DNA of 64,000 nucleotides from Tetracladium setigerum (lineage: Eukaryota > Ascomycota > Leotiomycetes > Helotiales): positions 372,001 through 436,000 of the forward strand of contig PZJY01000004.1 of NCBI GenBank assembly GCA_031472005.1. The letters run 5' to 3'. The position numbers were made by a program, and so were the translations under genes. Shown in pieces: positions 11,469 through 21,983 of the stretch (position 1 is the first letter of the stretch; every line of letters begins with the position of its first letter). The notes beneath the pieces were generated by a model. That model searched no databases, was not told where the DNA came from, and saw only the letters and a program-made list of their open reading frames with translations.

Positions 11469-11969
11469 GTTGTTGATCATGAAGAGGCGGGTTGAGGCAA
11501 ATTGTGCTAAGCTTCCAAGCCTCATTGTTCTTGGCATTTGTTCGGATCCACCCGGGCTTGGACCAGGTCAGCTGCTCCAACCAACTGACATACATTTAAA
11601 AGTATATAAGATGGCATTATTTGGTACATGGCCGAAATAATATAGATTCCGTGTCTGTGCAACTTCTAGATATTTTCAAGAAAATCAGGGTTTATAGCGA
11701 ATCACATTCCAAGTTTAACATACTCTATTTCCCTTGTAAGTAAAGCTGTGGTAAACTGCATAGACAGAAAACTTGGTATTACAGCAGGGGCTGTTAGTTC
11801 GCATGATTGGTTCAACTTCCTCGTTAGGTAGTCTGATGTACTCTTGTAGGAAACAGGCAATTAGTTCATTCAATCTTGTATTCCTCTGTTTCACTATGAG
11901 CGTACGCATCTTCTATTTCTTGATACAACACCAAATAAGTCGACCTAACCAGCATAGTTCCACAAATCA
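11469..11969. other. No supported gene
   Basis: Intergenic stretch downstream of the F-box gene. Open frames of 60-80 codons at 11715-12018 lie on both strands without motifs. Confidence 0.4.
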
Positions 11970-13508
11970 TCACTCTACCCATATGAGATCCCCTGGGTCG
12001 ACGATGCGGACATTATGATCAATACCTCCCAAAATAGCTTGGATCTCTTTTACGAGCTGTTCCTGTTCATCCTCGCCTTCCTCGTTTTCCTCTTGTTCAT
12101 CGTCTCCAACCAGCTCGTCGTCGTCGCCCTGCTCATTATCTCCAGCCTGGTCGTCACCATCTTCACTGTGCTTCAGTCGATCTAGACACAATACTATTCG
12201 CTTAAGATTCCTATGTCGCCGAAAGAAGTCCGCGAATCCTTCCAAGTCTTGTCTTTGTATATGCTGAATACGGAGCTGAAGGTAAGACAAATTTTCAAAG
12301 GACACATCTGACAGAAAGTGTAGCGATGGGGTCCCGATGCGTAGTCTCTTTAATCCTTGACAAGGCTGGATAAACTTATAAACGGCCTCGGTATTGCTTT
12401 TCTCCGGCAGTGAAGTGAGAGTTAACTCTTCGAGACGTGAATATTGTATCGGAAAGCTTTCCGCCAGTTCGTGGAGATGCCTGACCTCCTTGCTGTGCTG
12501 AGTGTTCTTTGCCAAGTTCAAACCCTTGAGGCATATATTGGTTTCTTCAATGAGCTCGCAGATTCTCCAAAAGATAGATGATTTGATGTTTTTATGATGA
12601 AAGCTTGGGTAACTGTTACAAGACCGACAATGGCCCCACTCGAGAGACAGAGAAATGCTTTCGATCTGCTTCAATTGATCGAGGTTGGCGTCGAGTTGAT
12701 CTTTATTTGGGGGCAAGGGATGCCAGTGAGATACAACCTCGAGAGGCAGACGGAGAGGGGCAAGCTGGAGAAACTGAGAAGTGTTCTGGTCGCAACTATG
12801 ATAATGGAATTTCAGCCGCAGAAAGGTATCGGCATATCCGCACCACTTCCTGCACACAAGGCGGGCATTTCGAAGACTTGGTAAGTTTAGCAATGAGAGA
12901 ATGCTTAGCCAGATTTCCTAGCTTCGTAAGTAAGTTACTCAAAGTATCAAGCACGGGAAGCACGATACATACCGGCGGGAGGCAGTTCCAGATACTAATA
13001 CCCATACCTAGTAGTCTATCACTTATCCCAGCCGCTACCTCATGCACTTCCAAGGCAGCCTTTACTTCGACAATTTCGTCAGATTGAAGAGATAAATTTT
13101 TGAGTGAAAGCATCGTTCCTGTTGTTATTTCTTGGATATCCACGAAACTTGCAAGCAAACGAGACAAAGATTGAAGCTTTCCTTTGGATATCACTCTCCG
13201 GCTGGTAAGCAGAACTGCCCATAAATCGTTGAACCTGACTCTCAAGGATGGCTCGTCCTCGCAACGAGTCGCCTCAAGTATGGCCCTTCCTATTTCTCGT
13301 AAACCCTGCACTGTCATATCCTGTCCTGGAGCAGCATCTCTCATTAATGATGCATACAGTAGGATAAAGTCTTTGGCAAGAAAGACACGCGCAGTCTGAT
13401 CTTGTACATCCTGCAAAGCCAGGATTAGCCAGATATTCACACCTTCCGACTGTGGCAGCGGCTGCGCTTCCTTACCTTGAATAGTGCACGCTTAGAATGG
13501 TGTTCCAT
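11970..13508 (-). CDS. F-box protein with acidic C-terminal tail
   Basis: F-box proteins are substrate adaptors of SCF (Skp1-cullin) ubiquitin ligases. The model has three exons: 13508-13476 (MEHHSKRALFK), 13410-12973 and 12917-11970. The introns are 65 nt (GTAAGG..TTTGCAG with CTAAT branch) and 55 nt (GTATGT..CTAG), giving 472 aa in one frame. The second junction completes the F-box at residues ~155-195: LPP + EIWLSILSLLNLPSL + RLVCRKW. The C-terminal half has Leu-rich spacing (LKRLRIGTPSLHFLS, LSYLQLRIQ) like degenerate LRRs. It ends in a strongly acidic tract (DDDELVGDDEQEENEEGEDE) at about residues 400-440. The N-terminal ~150 residues are alpha-helical-looking and not recognised. Confidence 0.85.
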
Positions 13509-14089
13509 ATTGTTTGATTCCTCTTCCACGGGTATTTCAGAATGGAGCCTTGCCGATGAACAAATGCGGGGTATTTAGCTTTGAGAATTATAGACTGAGT
13601 CAGAACGGAGAAAGCCAATTGATAATACTGTTGAACTTGCTAGCTAGGCTGAAAGCGATGGCGGGCGATGGACAAGAATTTTAGAAGCGTTGGAAGAGCT
13701 GCATTGACAGACATGAGATACAGGACTGACGGTTTTAGCCGCGCGCGAAGACACCCCTGCGGCATTACCAGGGTATTATGGGTAATGAAAAACAGCAAGT
13801 CCATCAGGTTGATGGTCCAATCTCGCCATGATAAGCAAGGGCAAGGTATGGATTCGATACGCCAGGAGGACCGCCTTGTGCGAGTGCTTGATTGGCCTTG
13901 TCTATCCTGTGGTTCGTTGTAGTGTTGACAAAGCAGGACGAGAAACAGCACTCTGGGCTGTAGCACACCTGCGCTCGCGTTGATGGTGTTCACGTGATGA
14001 ATTTTCTAATTTAGTGGGTCAAGAAGAATTACATGTATAGCCAAGGTGGCCACGTGATTCACACCCCCTGCACTCGTATCTACTACCAC
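13509..14089. other. Intergenic region upstream of the F-box gene
   Basis: Contains the presumed F-box promoter. An ORF of 117 codons on the minus strand (13640-13993) has no family signal and I do not call it. Two CACGTG E-box-like sites occur near 13990 and 14050. Confidence 0.4.
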
Positions 14090-14119
14090 CAGTGGGTGTC
14101 ATAATTCATGGCGCACCCC
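14090..14119 (+). repeat. Solitary terminus related to the Tc1-like element's inverted repeat
   Basis: CAGTGGGTGTCATAATTCAT followed by GGCGCACCCC resembles the terminus of the element at 20200-21683 (CAGTGGGTGTCATTACTCTG then TGTTCACCCC). No partner end is obvious within a few hundred bases, so it may be a solo terminus or a decayed MITE. Confidence 0.5.
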
Positions 14120-14362
14120 AAAATTATGTAATCAGAACATCGAAATTCCCCCCACCGGCTCCTTTTAATATATCTTATACTCTATAATTCTCTCGACATG
14201 GACTCACTAGCGCCATCAACACGCTCGACTCTTCAGAGCATTAGTTTGATAGCCATAGCTCCGGGGTTGGCTCCAATCGTAAGATCTGGTGTACTTTTTC
14301 AAATTGACATTTTAAGCACTGCGGAATAGGCACTAGCAACAATTGTTTGAAAATATCAGTTT

Positions 14363-15360
14363 TTACAGAACACTTCGTTGCTGTAAGCCCACGTCAATGC
14401 TCAAGCCACGATTTCTTTCAAGTAGTTCTTGGTCCGACGGTATATGAGCCCAGGTCGCTAATTGTACATCTTTTAAATGTAATAATTGCTTACGATAACT
14501 TCCAAGATCAATCTGTACCTTTGATGCGATCTCCAAGAAGAGCCTGCAGTCGCTATAGTCCTCTGAATGATCAAGTTTTTCATTTGGTAATCTTAGAATC
14601 TGCATGTTATTGATCTCTACTGTTGTGAGCATTTTTATCATGACCACGCCTACTGATCGGAGATCTGTAATCTCAGTCTTTCCATCTGCGGTCTCTGACT
14701 TGTCTATGTTCACTGGCGCAAATTAAGGTTTGTTTTTGAAGACAGCAAATAGACTTACTGATCTTATAGCCTGTGGTAGTATACGCAATATCCTTCGCGG
14801 AGAAGTCTCCCATTACTAGAGATTCGTGAGAGAGATAGTCTAGTGCAGCTAATACCTGAAACTGTATCAGATTATCATAGACAATTTTGTGTCAAATCGT
14901 AGTTTCTCACATTTTTACACATCTGATATACATCCAAAATGAGAATTCTTTGCGAGCTGATCACATCATCCACGGACATTCGGTGTAAGTCAATTAGGCC
15001 CTCTCGAGGTGCTGTCTGGTCTCCTATTGGATTCAAGATTCGGAGGACGCATTCCCATTCCAATGACAGCTCATCGTCATCGACGGGGCATTCCCCTTCA
15101 TCGATATTGATAATGTTTGGGTGCCTTAACCTGAGTAGTAAGTCATACCTCTCCTTACTAATAGTGAGTTCCCATTCGAAGTATCCTGATGCTTCGCCAC
15201 TTTCAAACAGTTGTCCCAGATTTCTTCCAAATCTCATCGAGCTGTGTGAATGTTGTGTTTGAATGACTTGACTTAATTTCGACTGCTGGAGCACTCTCTT
15301 GGGTGGCCATATGGTACCTGGTGCAGCAGTCCTGCGCCGCTGAAGTTTCGAGGCATCCAT
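14363..15360 (-). CDS. Protein-kinase-like protein with degenerate catalytic loop
   Basis: Exons 15360-14911, 14855-14759 and 14712-14363 (introns of 55 and 46 nt, GTGAGA..TTTCAG and GTAAGT..CCAG) join in frame to 298 aa. A kinase fold is suggested in order: RYDLLLRLRHPNIINIDEG (helix C to beta 4/5), a hydrophobic LDVYQMCKNVLAALDYLSHE (helix E), LVMGDFSAKDIAYTTTGYKI in place of the catalytic loop, and DLRSVGVVMIKMLT (subdomain IX). The HRDxxxxN motif is replaced (HESLVMGDFSAKD), the DFG position reads KIMNI, and the usual glycine loop and VAIK lysine are not evident. Phosphotransfer is therefore doubtful and it may be a pseudokinase. It is transcribed divergently from the DUF3723-like gene. 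Confidence 0.72.
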
Positions 15361-15540
15361 TGAATGCTGTAGGATTGAGTCAGACGCTCAGATCTCATTA
15401 TCGATATTAATGAACTCTGATGACACTGAAGTATGACAGTACAATTTGTGGGCTGACATTATCAGTCGGGCTGACTTTGTGGCAACTTTTGGTGTCATGA
15501 TATGCGGAGCACCCCCTTCGCCTATTCAAAATTCCGCAAC
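15361..15540. promoter_or_regulatory. Shared divergent intergenic region
   Basis: About 180 bp separate the start of the degenerate kinase (minus) from the start of the DUF3723-like gene (plus), so both promoters must lie here or overlap the genes. No TATA box or inverted operator-like site stands out. Co-regulation is an inference from spacing. An upstream in-frame ATG at 15502 could shorten the interval further. Confidence 0.4.
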
Positions 15541-18500
15541 ATGACTACCCACGTAGATACAGAGCTTCGGTACGACAAGTACTTTCTTGCCTGCGTCAGA
15601 ACTGATCTGTCTAACTTACGCTATGGTGGGAGTTCCGACAATAAGGAAAAGGAAAAGAAAGTAGAAGTGTTCCGTCAACTTTTGGACATCGACATCAATG
15701 ATGTTTTCAGAAAAGAGCCTAGAAACTTCATCGACGCCGTAATAAGTAAAGATGCATTTGAAAAATTGCGTCTGAACCACTCACAGCAATATTTTGGTAC
15801 ATGCTCACAGATACCTGCTGCACCATCTCCAATCGGGGCTTGTGATATCGAGATAAGATATGGAGATGGATACTCACGTATTCAGGCTGCTAAGGACCGC
15901 ATCCAATATGACAAGCAATGGTGGATAGTGAATCTTTATGATCAAGGTAAGTGACAAGGATATCAAAATTAGAGCAAGCTAAATGAAAAAGATATTGGCA
16001 TGGCAAAATTTCTCTCGACTCAACAGAATCGCAACAATCGCTCAATAGCTATTCCAACAGGTATTGTAGTCAGAGATTCTTTCATCTCGGAGGATAAGAC
16101 AACAGCCAAGCAAATCGAAATTGGCTTGTCTAGGGATAGCGCGAAGAATCTGAAAGCTATTAAGAACCGATCTAAACTAGATGATGCGCTATCGGCGCTC
16201 AAAGGTCTTGGGGGATTATGGCTTGCATTTAAAGGTCTGAAAAAGAGTAGCCTAGATGGTTGTGATGATGTAAGTACTTTTCTACTACAAGTTGAACTTT
16301 ACTTAAACTGTATAGCAAAAGATCAACTGTCTTGAACTTGTTTGCAAGGTCTGGAAATTCATCTTGACGGATGAGAATGGTCGCGTCATCCAAGTGACTG
16401 CTCAGGATGTTGAAATTCTTGAGAGCAGGGCGCCTGCGATATCATCTGCTGATAGAGAGCACATCATAAAGAATTTTGAAAATGATTCTCTATTTACAGC
16501 GGAAAACAGTCAAAGTAAAACCCGTCTTCGAACTAGAATTCTATCTATTACAAACTTGATACCAACCCTAAATACGTACTCTGGGGATCTCACCTATCTT
16601 CATGAAATCGTCAGCATCTTAAGGTTACTTTTACCGAGAAACTTGAAAAAAACTCCGGACAATCTAAAGAATATCAAGCCGGCTTTGAGATGGATCTGGA
16701 GAAATCCTGAGACAAGCAGCTCCATTTTAGTTGAAGACAAGAGAGATGGTAATTTCGTGAGGTTGACGATATCGGATGGAGAGTCAGATACCTTCGAAAT
16801 ACACCTACTGAGCATGGTACTTCACGCTATGCGGAACGGTAGATTGGGCTACTTTGCAGCCAAGACGGAATCTGGACAAGGAAAAGTCAAGATCAAGGAA
16901 CCAACGCCATTGGACTACTATAATTTTGGACAAGCGGCACGCATGCATGGCTTTGACTCCGATCAAATAGAAGCCTTTTGCAACACAGACGTTACCAGGG
17001 AAAGCTTTGCAAAATGTCTGGAAGACATAAGACCTCAAGATGTTTGGGAGTACGATTTTGATTTTCTACTGGATAAGATATGTCTTTTTTATCAAGAACT
17101 ATCCCATAACATGAAAAAACGGCCACTGTCATCCCAAACTCCCCAGGACTATACCGAAGTGAAAGTGGGCTTACGATATGGAAGGCCCGTGACTAAAATT
17201 TTGACTCAAAGTGCGTCCCGTCTATTTCTCAGAAGTTTGGAAGACATAGCTATTGGTGGAAAACAAATAGTATCGGCACATTGCGTAAGGGTGGAGTTTC
17301 TACGACGCTTCTGGGGAGTTCTACAATTAGAGAATATGGAGTTTTCGGAAGTTGGTGTAGAGACTTTGGCGGAAACAATAGGCCAGGAATCTGATGAGAA
17401 CAGGTCCATTGAGTCCGATGGCGTTGATTTGAATGGCAGGAATCTGAGAGAGGAACAGGAGCATAGAGAGGAGGGAGACGAACCGCAGATTGCTCGGAGC
17501 CAGATCGAAAGTTACACAGCAGATCTTGCTCATTATGTGAAAGAATCCGAAAGTTTACATCAGGAGGATGAGAGGAAGGAAAATGAAATTAAGGGGTTGA
17601 CGCTTTCGATTGAACAGGCCAAGTTACAAGTTAATCAGTTAAGCACGGAGATAACACAGAGAAACAAAGATTTGGCGGAATTACGCAAAGAAAACGAAGA
17701 AAGAATGGCAAGCATAAAAACTTTGGAGTCTCAGATCGAGAGGGCAAATGTGGTGGCCGTTGATGAACATCCGGCATCTGAAGAGGTCTTATTGAAGAAA
17801 GTCGAGGAATTGGAAGAGAGGGTCAGAGAGCTGCAGGAAGAGAATGAAAGCATGCAAAGTAAGCGAAAGAAAGAGGAGTGGGAAGTCCAGACGCTGTTAG
17901 ATCAGGCAGCAGCTAAGGAACAGCAACTAAGCTCAGAATGCGAATCGCTTCAAAGACGTCTGAAGAAATCAGAAGAAGATTCCGCGGCTGAAGCACGCAG
18001 ACGAAGCGCAGTGAACAGCCAATCAAGGGAAGAGTCGAGCAGCCAACACCAAGAGATTCTGAATCGGATGCAGAGAGAGATCGACTTATCAAAAGCAGAG
18101 ATAATCAAAACGAAGAAAGCCAATGATAATCTTACAGAAAAGCTGATGAATCTGGAACGGAATTTCAGAGATCAAGGTTCGAGTTTTAACCTTACAGATG
18201 AGATAAGTGGACAGGAGCAGCTCCAATCGGACGAGCAAAGAGCTGGCACATCTCTAGAAAGGTTCGGCCCAGAGCAACTAGAGCAACGCATTCAAGAATC
18301 ATTGAGAGACATCGACAATGCAAATGTGCGAATCAAGGAGATCAAAAAGCAAGAAAATATTATCCAAAAAAATCTTGCGAAAATGACCAAAATTAAAAGG
18401 GCTACCGATTCACACGCCGAACAGCACAAAAGGGATGTTTCTGAACAGGACCGCAAGCGTCGAAGTTTACGGCGCGAAAAACATAAATTGGAAAACGAAA

Positions 18501-18862
18501 TAAGACTATCTTTAACAGATATCACCAATGGCCGATATGAGCTTCTCGTTTTAAATAACGCCGAAGCCCTGTTCTATGAGAAGGACTCTCTAAGTGATGA
18601 TCTCAGTTCGCAAACACCAACCAGAGTTTCGCTGAAATCAGGCGGACTCGACGCTGAATTCAAACGGTTGAAAGCGATGAAGTTCCCTCCCAAGATATCG
18701 TACAAGATTGCAGGAAACACTTATTACATTAATTATGATGATTTTCAGAAGTGGAAGAGTTGCCTAGCAGATCCTCCATGTATCGATAGCGCGAAATTTT
18801 ACATGGAACGTAACCTCAAGCGCGTGGGGAGCGAAACCAACAGGGCCAAACGAATCAAGTGA
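15541..18862 (+). CDS. DUF3723-like protein with long coiled-coil C-terminal half
   Basis: Exons 15541-15946, 15992-16269 and 16316-18862 (introns of 45 and 46 nt, GTAAGT..AAAAAG and GTAAGT..TATAG) join in frame to 1076 aa. An in-frame ATG also lies at 15502. Residues ~230-500 resemble the fungal DUF3723 family as I know it: a VEILESRAPAISSADRE segment, RILSITNLIPTLNTYSGDLTY, then NFGQAARMHGFDSDQIEAF and a conserved RYGRP. Residues ~590-960 are a charged heptad-rich coiled coil (QVNQLSTEITQRNKDLAELR; VEELEERVRELQEENE). The basic C-terminus (KRVGSETNRAKRIK) could be a nuclear signal. DUF3723 proteins have no known biochemical function; the family is one of the recurrent cargo genes of fungal Starship elements. 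No Starship captain recombinase was seen here. Confidence 0.8.
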
Positions 18863-19889
18863 GTCCACGACTGGACTCTAAGACGGCATCAGAAAGGCGC
18901 AGACATACCATAATTGACTCTTCCGGACAGATGTTACTCGTGTCATATTACCAATACATACCCACAAGGTGAGTGACGGGGTCGGCCCACCAAGGATCTG
19001 AACCACATCCGACTCCCTCGCGGCTGGGTGGCGTGTTGCATAAGTTTAGTCGTAGTTGTAGGAGTTATAGGGCTAGATTTTAATTTGTGAATACATTGAG
19101 TGCAAGCTAGGAATGTTGATTCCCTATCATAACAATCCTTGCAGTGAGCATCTGAAATTGAGACGTTATTGACTAGGTTAATGGGATATGCTAATGCCCA
19201 AGGCCAAAGATTACGTGACTTATGTGGTTTTATGTTCAAAAAGACTCCCCAATCAAAAAGAACATTTTCTATTTTGTCTCGCGGGCTGAACTATGTAGCG
19301 CAAGCCAGGTGGTTCTGGCACTTGCGTACGATTCACTGGGTGTAGAACGTTTGTGTGGATGGCCAGCCATGTTCAGTCTCTCAATACCAAATAGAGTAAC
19401 ATGTAATTGCGGTATTACATAGAGACATACTAGAAGTCGCAAATAAGCCTAGTGAGAAAGTCTAGTGTGAATTACACAACCCTCCGTTGGGTTGACTGTC
19501 TTCTAGAATTTGGAGATTATCTACTTCATGGCGGAGAACGGTGGATACACTGTAATTTTCAGACGTTGGGTGATGAAGAAGAGGATAACGTTTAAAAAAA
19601 ACCCCCTCTTAATGGAGGAATTTAACTTTTTTAAGCGGTATCATGGCTGTGCGGAGTAAGTTGAACTACAACCAGCTTTGTCAACGAGGTACCCATGTAG
19701 ATGAATCTACCTTAGGAGGTGATGAGAGAAAAATAGAAGTTTGCTGCTCGAATTTTTCAACTTTTTCTGGTAGAAATCGCTGACTATCTATCTGAGCTGA
19801 GCACTGACTTTGCATAGGTATGCCGGGATACTCTTCTGGGTTTCAAGATAGACACGTAAGAGTACCTGCGGAATGGTGACGATTATTGG
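18863..19889. other. No supported gene
   Basis: Downstream of the DUF3723-like gene. Short frames at 18943-19422 have no signature. A homopolymer-like patch (AAAAAAACCCCCTC) occurs near 19594. A tRNA was considered near 18995 and not supported. Confidence 0.4.
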
Positions 19890-20199
19890 ACTTGACATGT
19901 TCTGACGGCGCGCAGATCGGATACACAGCTTCGGCTCTGGCCATGGCCCTCATCCCTCCGTAAAGATTGCAAAAGGGAATAAAGCAGAATTTAGCCTGTT
20001 GCATGACGAGAATCACTCTTATAATACTCAAGGTACCAACTCATGGACCTAGTGCAGACCGTTTCACCGTAAAACTTCATCGCTACAAAGGCAAAGTAAA
20101 TAGCAATCGAGCATAGCGAAGACCTTAGGAAATTGTATTTTGCCATAGAGGAAGGTAGTTTGTACTTCATACAACAGTACCAGGTGACAGAGAACGTTC
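19890..20199 (+). pseudogene. 5' portion of a gene split by the transposon (FHA-domain gene)
   Basis: A coding-looking frame (HSFGSGHGPHPSVKIAKGNK...SYNTQ) runs to a donor at 20033. It continues in frame after a 71-nt intron (20033-20103, GTACCA..AAATAG) as AIEHSEDLRKLYFAIEEGSL and reaches QQYQVTENV. It is cut off where the Tc1-like element begins at 20200. The frame resumes with an FHA core just after the element, so the two pieces were probably one gene. The true 5' end is unresolved. Confidence 0.5.
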
Positions 20200-20235
20200 C
20201 AACAGTGGGTGTCATTACTCTGTGTTCACCCCTTA
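20200..20235 (+). repeat. Left terminal inverted repeat of Tc1-like element
   Basis: Exact reverse complement of 21648-21683 over 36 bp. Begins CAACAGTGGGTGTCATTACT. Confidence 0.95.
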
Positions 20236-20309
20236 GCGCACGGGCCAGAAACACCAAAAAGTCCGGATTTCACGTCTCGGATTTTATTACAACTCAATCA
20301 CTTCTTTAA

Positions 20310-21580
20310 ATGGCACCACCAACGCGATCAGATCCGTTCCGGACTCCTCCTCCCGATTTATTAAATAATGAAGAAGCTAATACTATCAGGAAGTGTAAAT
20401 TTCTCGACGCGTTAACGAGTAATCCCGAGAAGCGCTCGGTACGGTCAATTTCGATTTCACGCGGCACTACCCCCTCAACTGGCCGCAAACGGAAGGCAGA
20501 GTGGGAAGTCGAGGGTAGCGGAGCAAAGAGGAGATCCCGGCCGAAGTCTCAGCTGCTTGGAAAGAGGAGTAAAGTGTCTAAATCGACGTACGACATGCTT
20601 GTTTCTCCATCTCGAAATCCAGTCCGGAAACAGCCCCTCGAAGCGCAGATTATATACCATAAGATACCTCTCAAGAAACGTCAATTGCAACGGAATCTTA
20701 AGAGAAATACTAAGGGCGGTGGCCGATACCTTTGCGCATACGTTAAGAAGGTTATCTCGGCCAAAAATAAAGAGCAAAGGGAAAAATACGGCTCCAATCA
20801 TAAGTGGTCACCCCTTTTTGGATTCTTCGATCATATCGTCTATACAGATGAAGCGCATGTCGATCCTACCTCTCAAGCTCAAGGTAGAGTCCTCCGAGAG
20901 CAAGGGACGCGAGATAATCCAGAGAATATCGAAGAACGGCCGCCGCTTAAGGTGTCCGCTTTCATATCGCCGCATGGATATCTTGGTGGGGAAAGGCAGA
21001 CAAATTAATCTTTTATAATGACGAGGAGGACAAAGTAGAGCGGCCTGAGTATCCTCGTAAGCCTCGCCACCGTCCAAAGACCGAATCTCTCGAGGAATAT
21101 ACCGAAAGAGTCCGAGAGTGGGAAGCAGGGAAGCCTCACGAGGTAGAAGTCAAGGTTAAGGGGAATGCTATGACCCAAAAGTATTATGTCGATAATCTCC
21201 TACCTATTTACGTCCAAGCCGTCCAATCGATGCGCGAAATCGATGATAAACCTTGGCTTTTACAAGAGGATGGCGATCCATCTCATGGCATGAGAAAGGT
21301 CGGCCTTGCGCAAGAGTATAAGACCGCTCATAATATCCAAAATCTCTCTCACCCTGCCCAGAGCCCTGATTGCAACCCTATCGAGGGTATCTGGGCTATT
21401 TTAAAACAACGAGTGCGACAGAGAATCTTCGATTCCGAGGATGAAATGAAAGAAGCTTTACAAGAAGAATGGAGTAAAATTACAATGGAGGAGATACGTG
21501 ATCGTATCGCTGACATGCCTAGAAGGTGTGCCGAGCTTGAAAGATCAGGTGGAAAGCCGATTAGAGGAAATAAGTGGTAG
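20310..21580 (+). pseudogene. Tc1-like transposase (DDE_3 type), one frameshift
   Basis: Frame 1 (20310-21008, MAPPTRSDPFRTPPP...) contains the first catalytic-motif region HIVYTDEAHVDPTSQAQGR. After HGYLGG it runs into a stop. Shifting frame near 20985 gives WGKADKLIFYNDEEDK and continues to 21580 with LQEDGDPSHG (second acidic motif) and SPDCNPIEGIW (third). The D..D..E/D triad and order match Tc1/mariner transposases of fungi. The N-terminal DNA-binding region is basic (KRKAEWEVEG..KRRSRPK) but no clear helix-turn-helix is visible. The missing base in a GGTGGGGAAAG run is the only lesion seen, so it is inactive unless bypassed. Confidence 0.9.
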
Positions 21581-21647
21581 ATAGTTTATAATTTAACTTT
21601 GTTATTAATAATATACTCTAATATCTTGGTGTTCTGATTACATAATT

Positions 21648-21683
21648 TAAGGGGTGAACACAGAGTAATGACACCCACTGTTG
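21648..21683 (-). repeat. Right terminal inverted repeat of Tc1-like element
   Basis: Exact reverse complement of 20200-20235; ends ...ACACCCACTGTTG. Confidence 0.95.
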
Positions 21684-21983
21684 CTTGGTTCACCTAAAAA
21701 CCATGTTAAGGTTTGGATGAACAACGACAAATGTAAGTCGAGTAAAACCTTACATTCTTCGATTATGGTAAATCTTCTACAGTCGGCTGTTATTCGTAAC
21801 TTGAACTCAACTAATGGAACAACTGTAAATGGAAGGAAACTTGACCCTAGCATATGGACGCCATTATCGGTGAATGATGAGATAGTCTTCGGAAAGCCAG
21901 TCCAGTCGGTCTCACCATGTACCATCAAAATAAACGGCATTAATATCAGGTATACCTTCATCTATAGTATCGGAATAAGCTAA
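21684..21983 (+). pseudogene. 3' portion of the interrupted gene: FHA domain
   Basis: The frame reads GSPKNHVKVWMN ... VIRNLNSTNGTTVNGRKL ... PLSVNDEIVFGKP. This is the second half of a forkhead-associated domain: the SxxH strand, the diagnostic N-S-T-N-G-T-x-V-N-G loop, and the L..gD.I.FG strand. FHA domains bind phosphothreonine peptides. The upstream GR-containing strand is absent, apparently displaced by the transposon. The serine/arginine positions that contact phosphate are only partly recognisable. The frame ends at 21983; any continuation toward 22391 is unresolved. Confidence 0.7.

Larger units (their letters stand above)
20200..21683 (+). mobile_element. Tc1/mariner-type transposon with perfect 36-bp inverted repeats
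   Basis: A 1484-bp element bounded by matching inverted repeats 20200-20235 and 21648-21683 (CAACAGTGGGTGTCATTACT...CCCCTTA). One transposase reading is broken by a single frameshift. A TA target duplication expected for the superfamily is not visible at the exact ends, so the outer two or three bases may be host DNA or mutated. Perfect terminal repeats alongside an almost open transposase suggest recent arrival. The insertion lies inside a gene with an FHA domain. Confidence 0.92.

Noticed and set aside
10400..11480. Calling a complete LTR retrotransposon
   Set aside because: No polyprotein, primer-binding site or paired LTRs with TG..CA ends could be identified; only short repeats are seen.
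13640..13993. 117-codon minus-strand ORF
   Set aside because: No domain, the opposite strand is also largely open, and no splice or start context supports it.
15541..18862. Reading the locus as part of a Starship giant transposon
   Set aside because: DUF3723-like cargo alone is not enough; no captain tyrosine recombinase or element boundary was seen in this window.
18960..19060. Possible minus-strand tRNA (GGTTCAGATCC-like T-arm)
   Set aside because: No acceptor, D-arm or anticodon stem can be paired around it.
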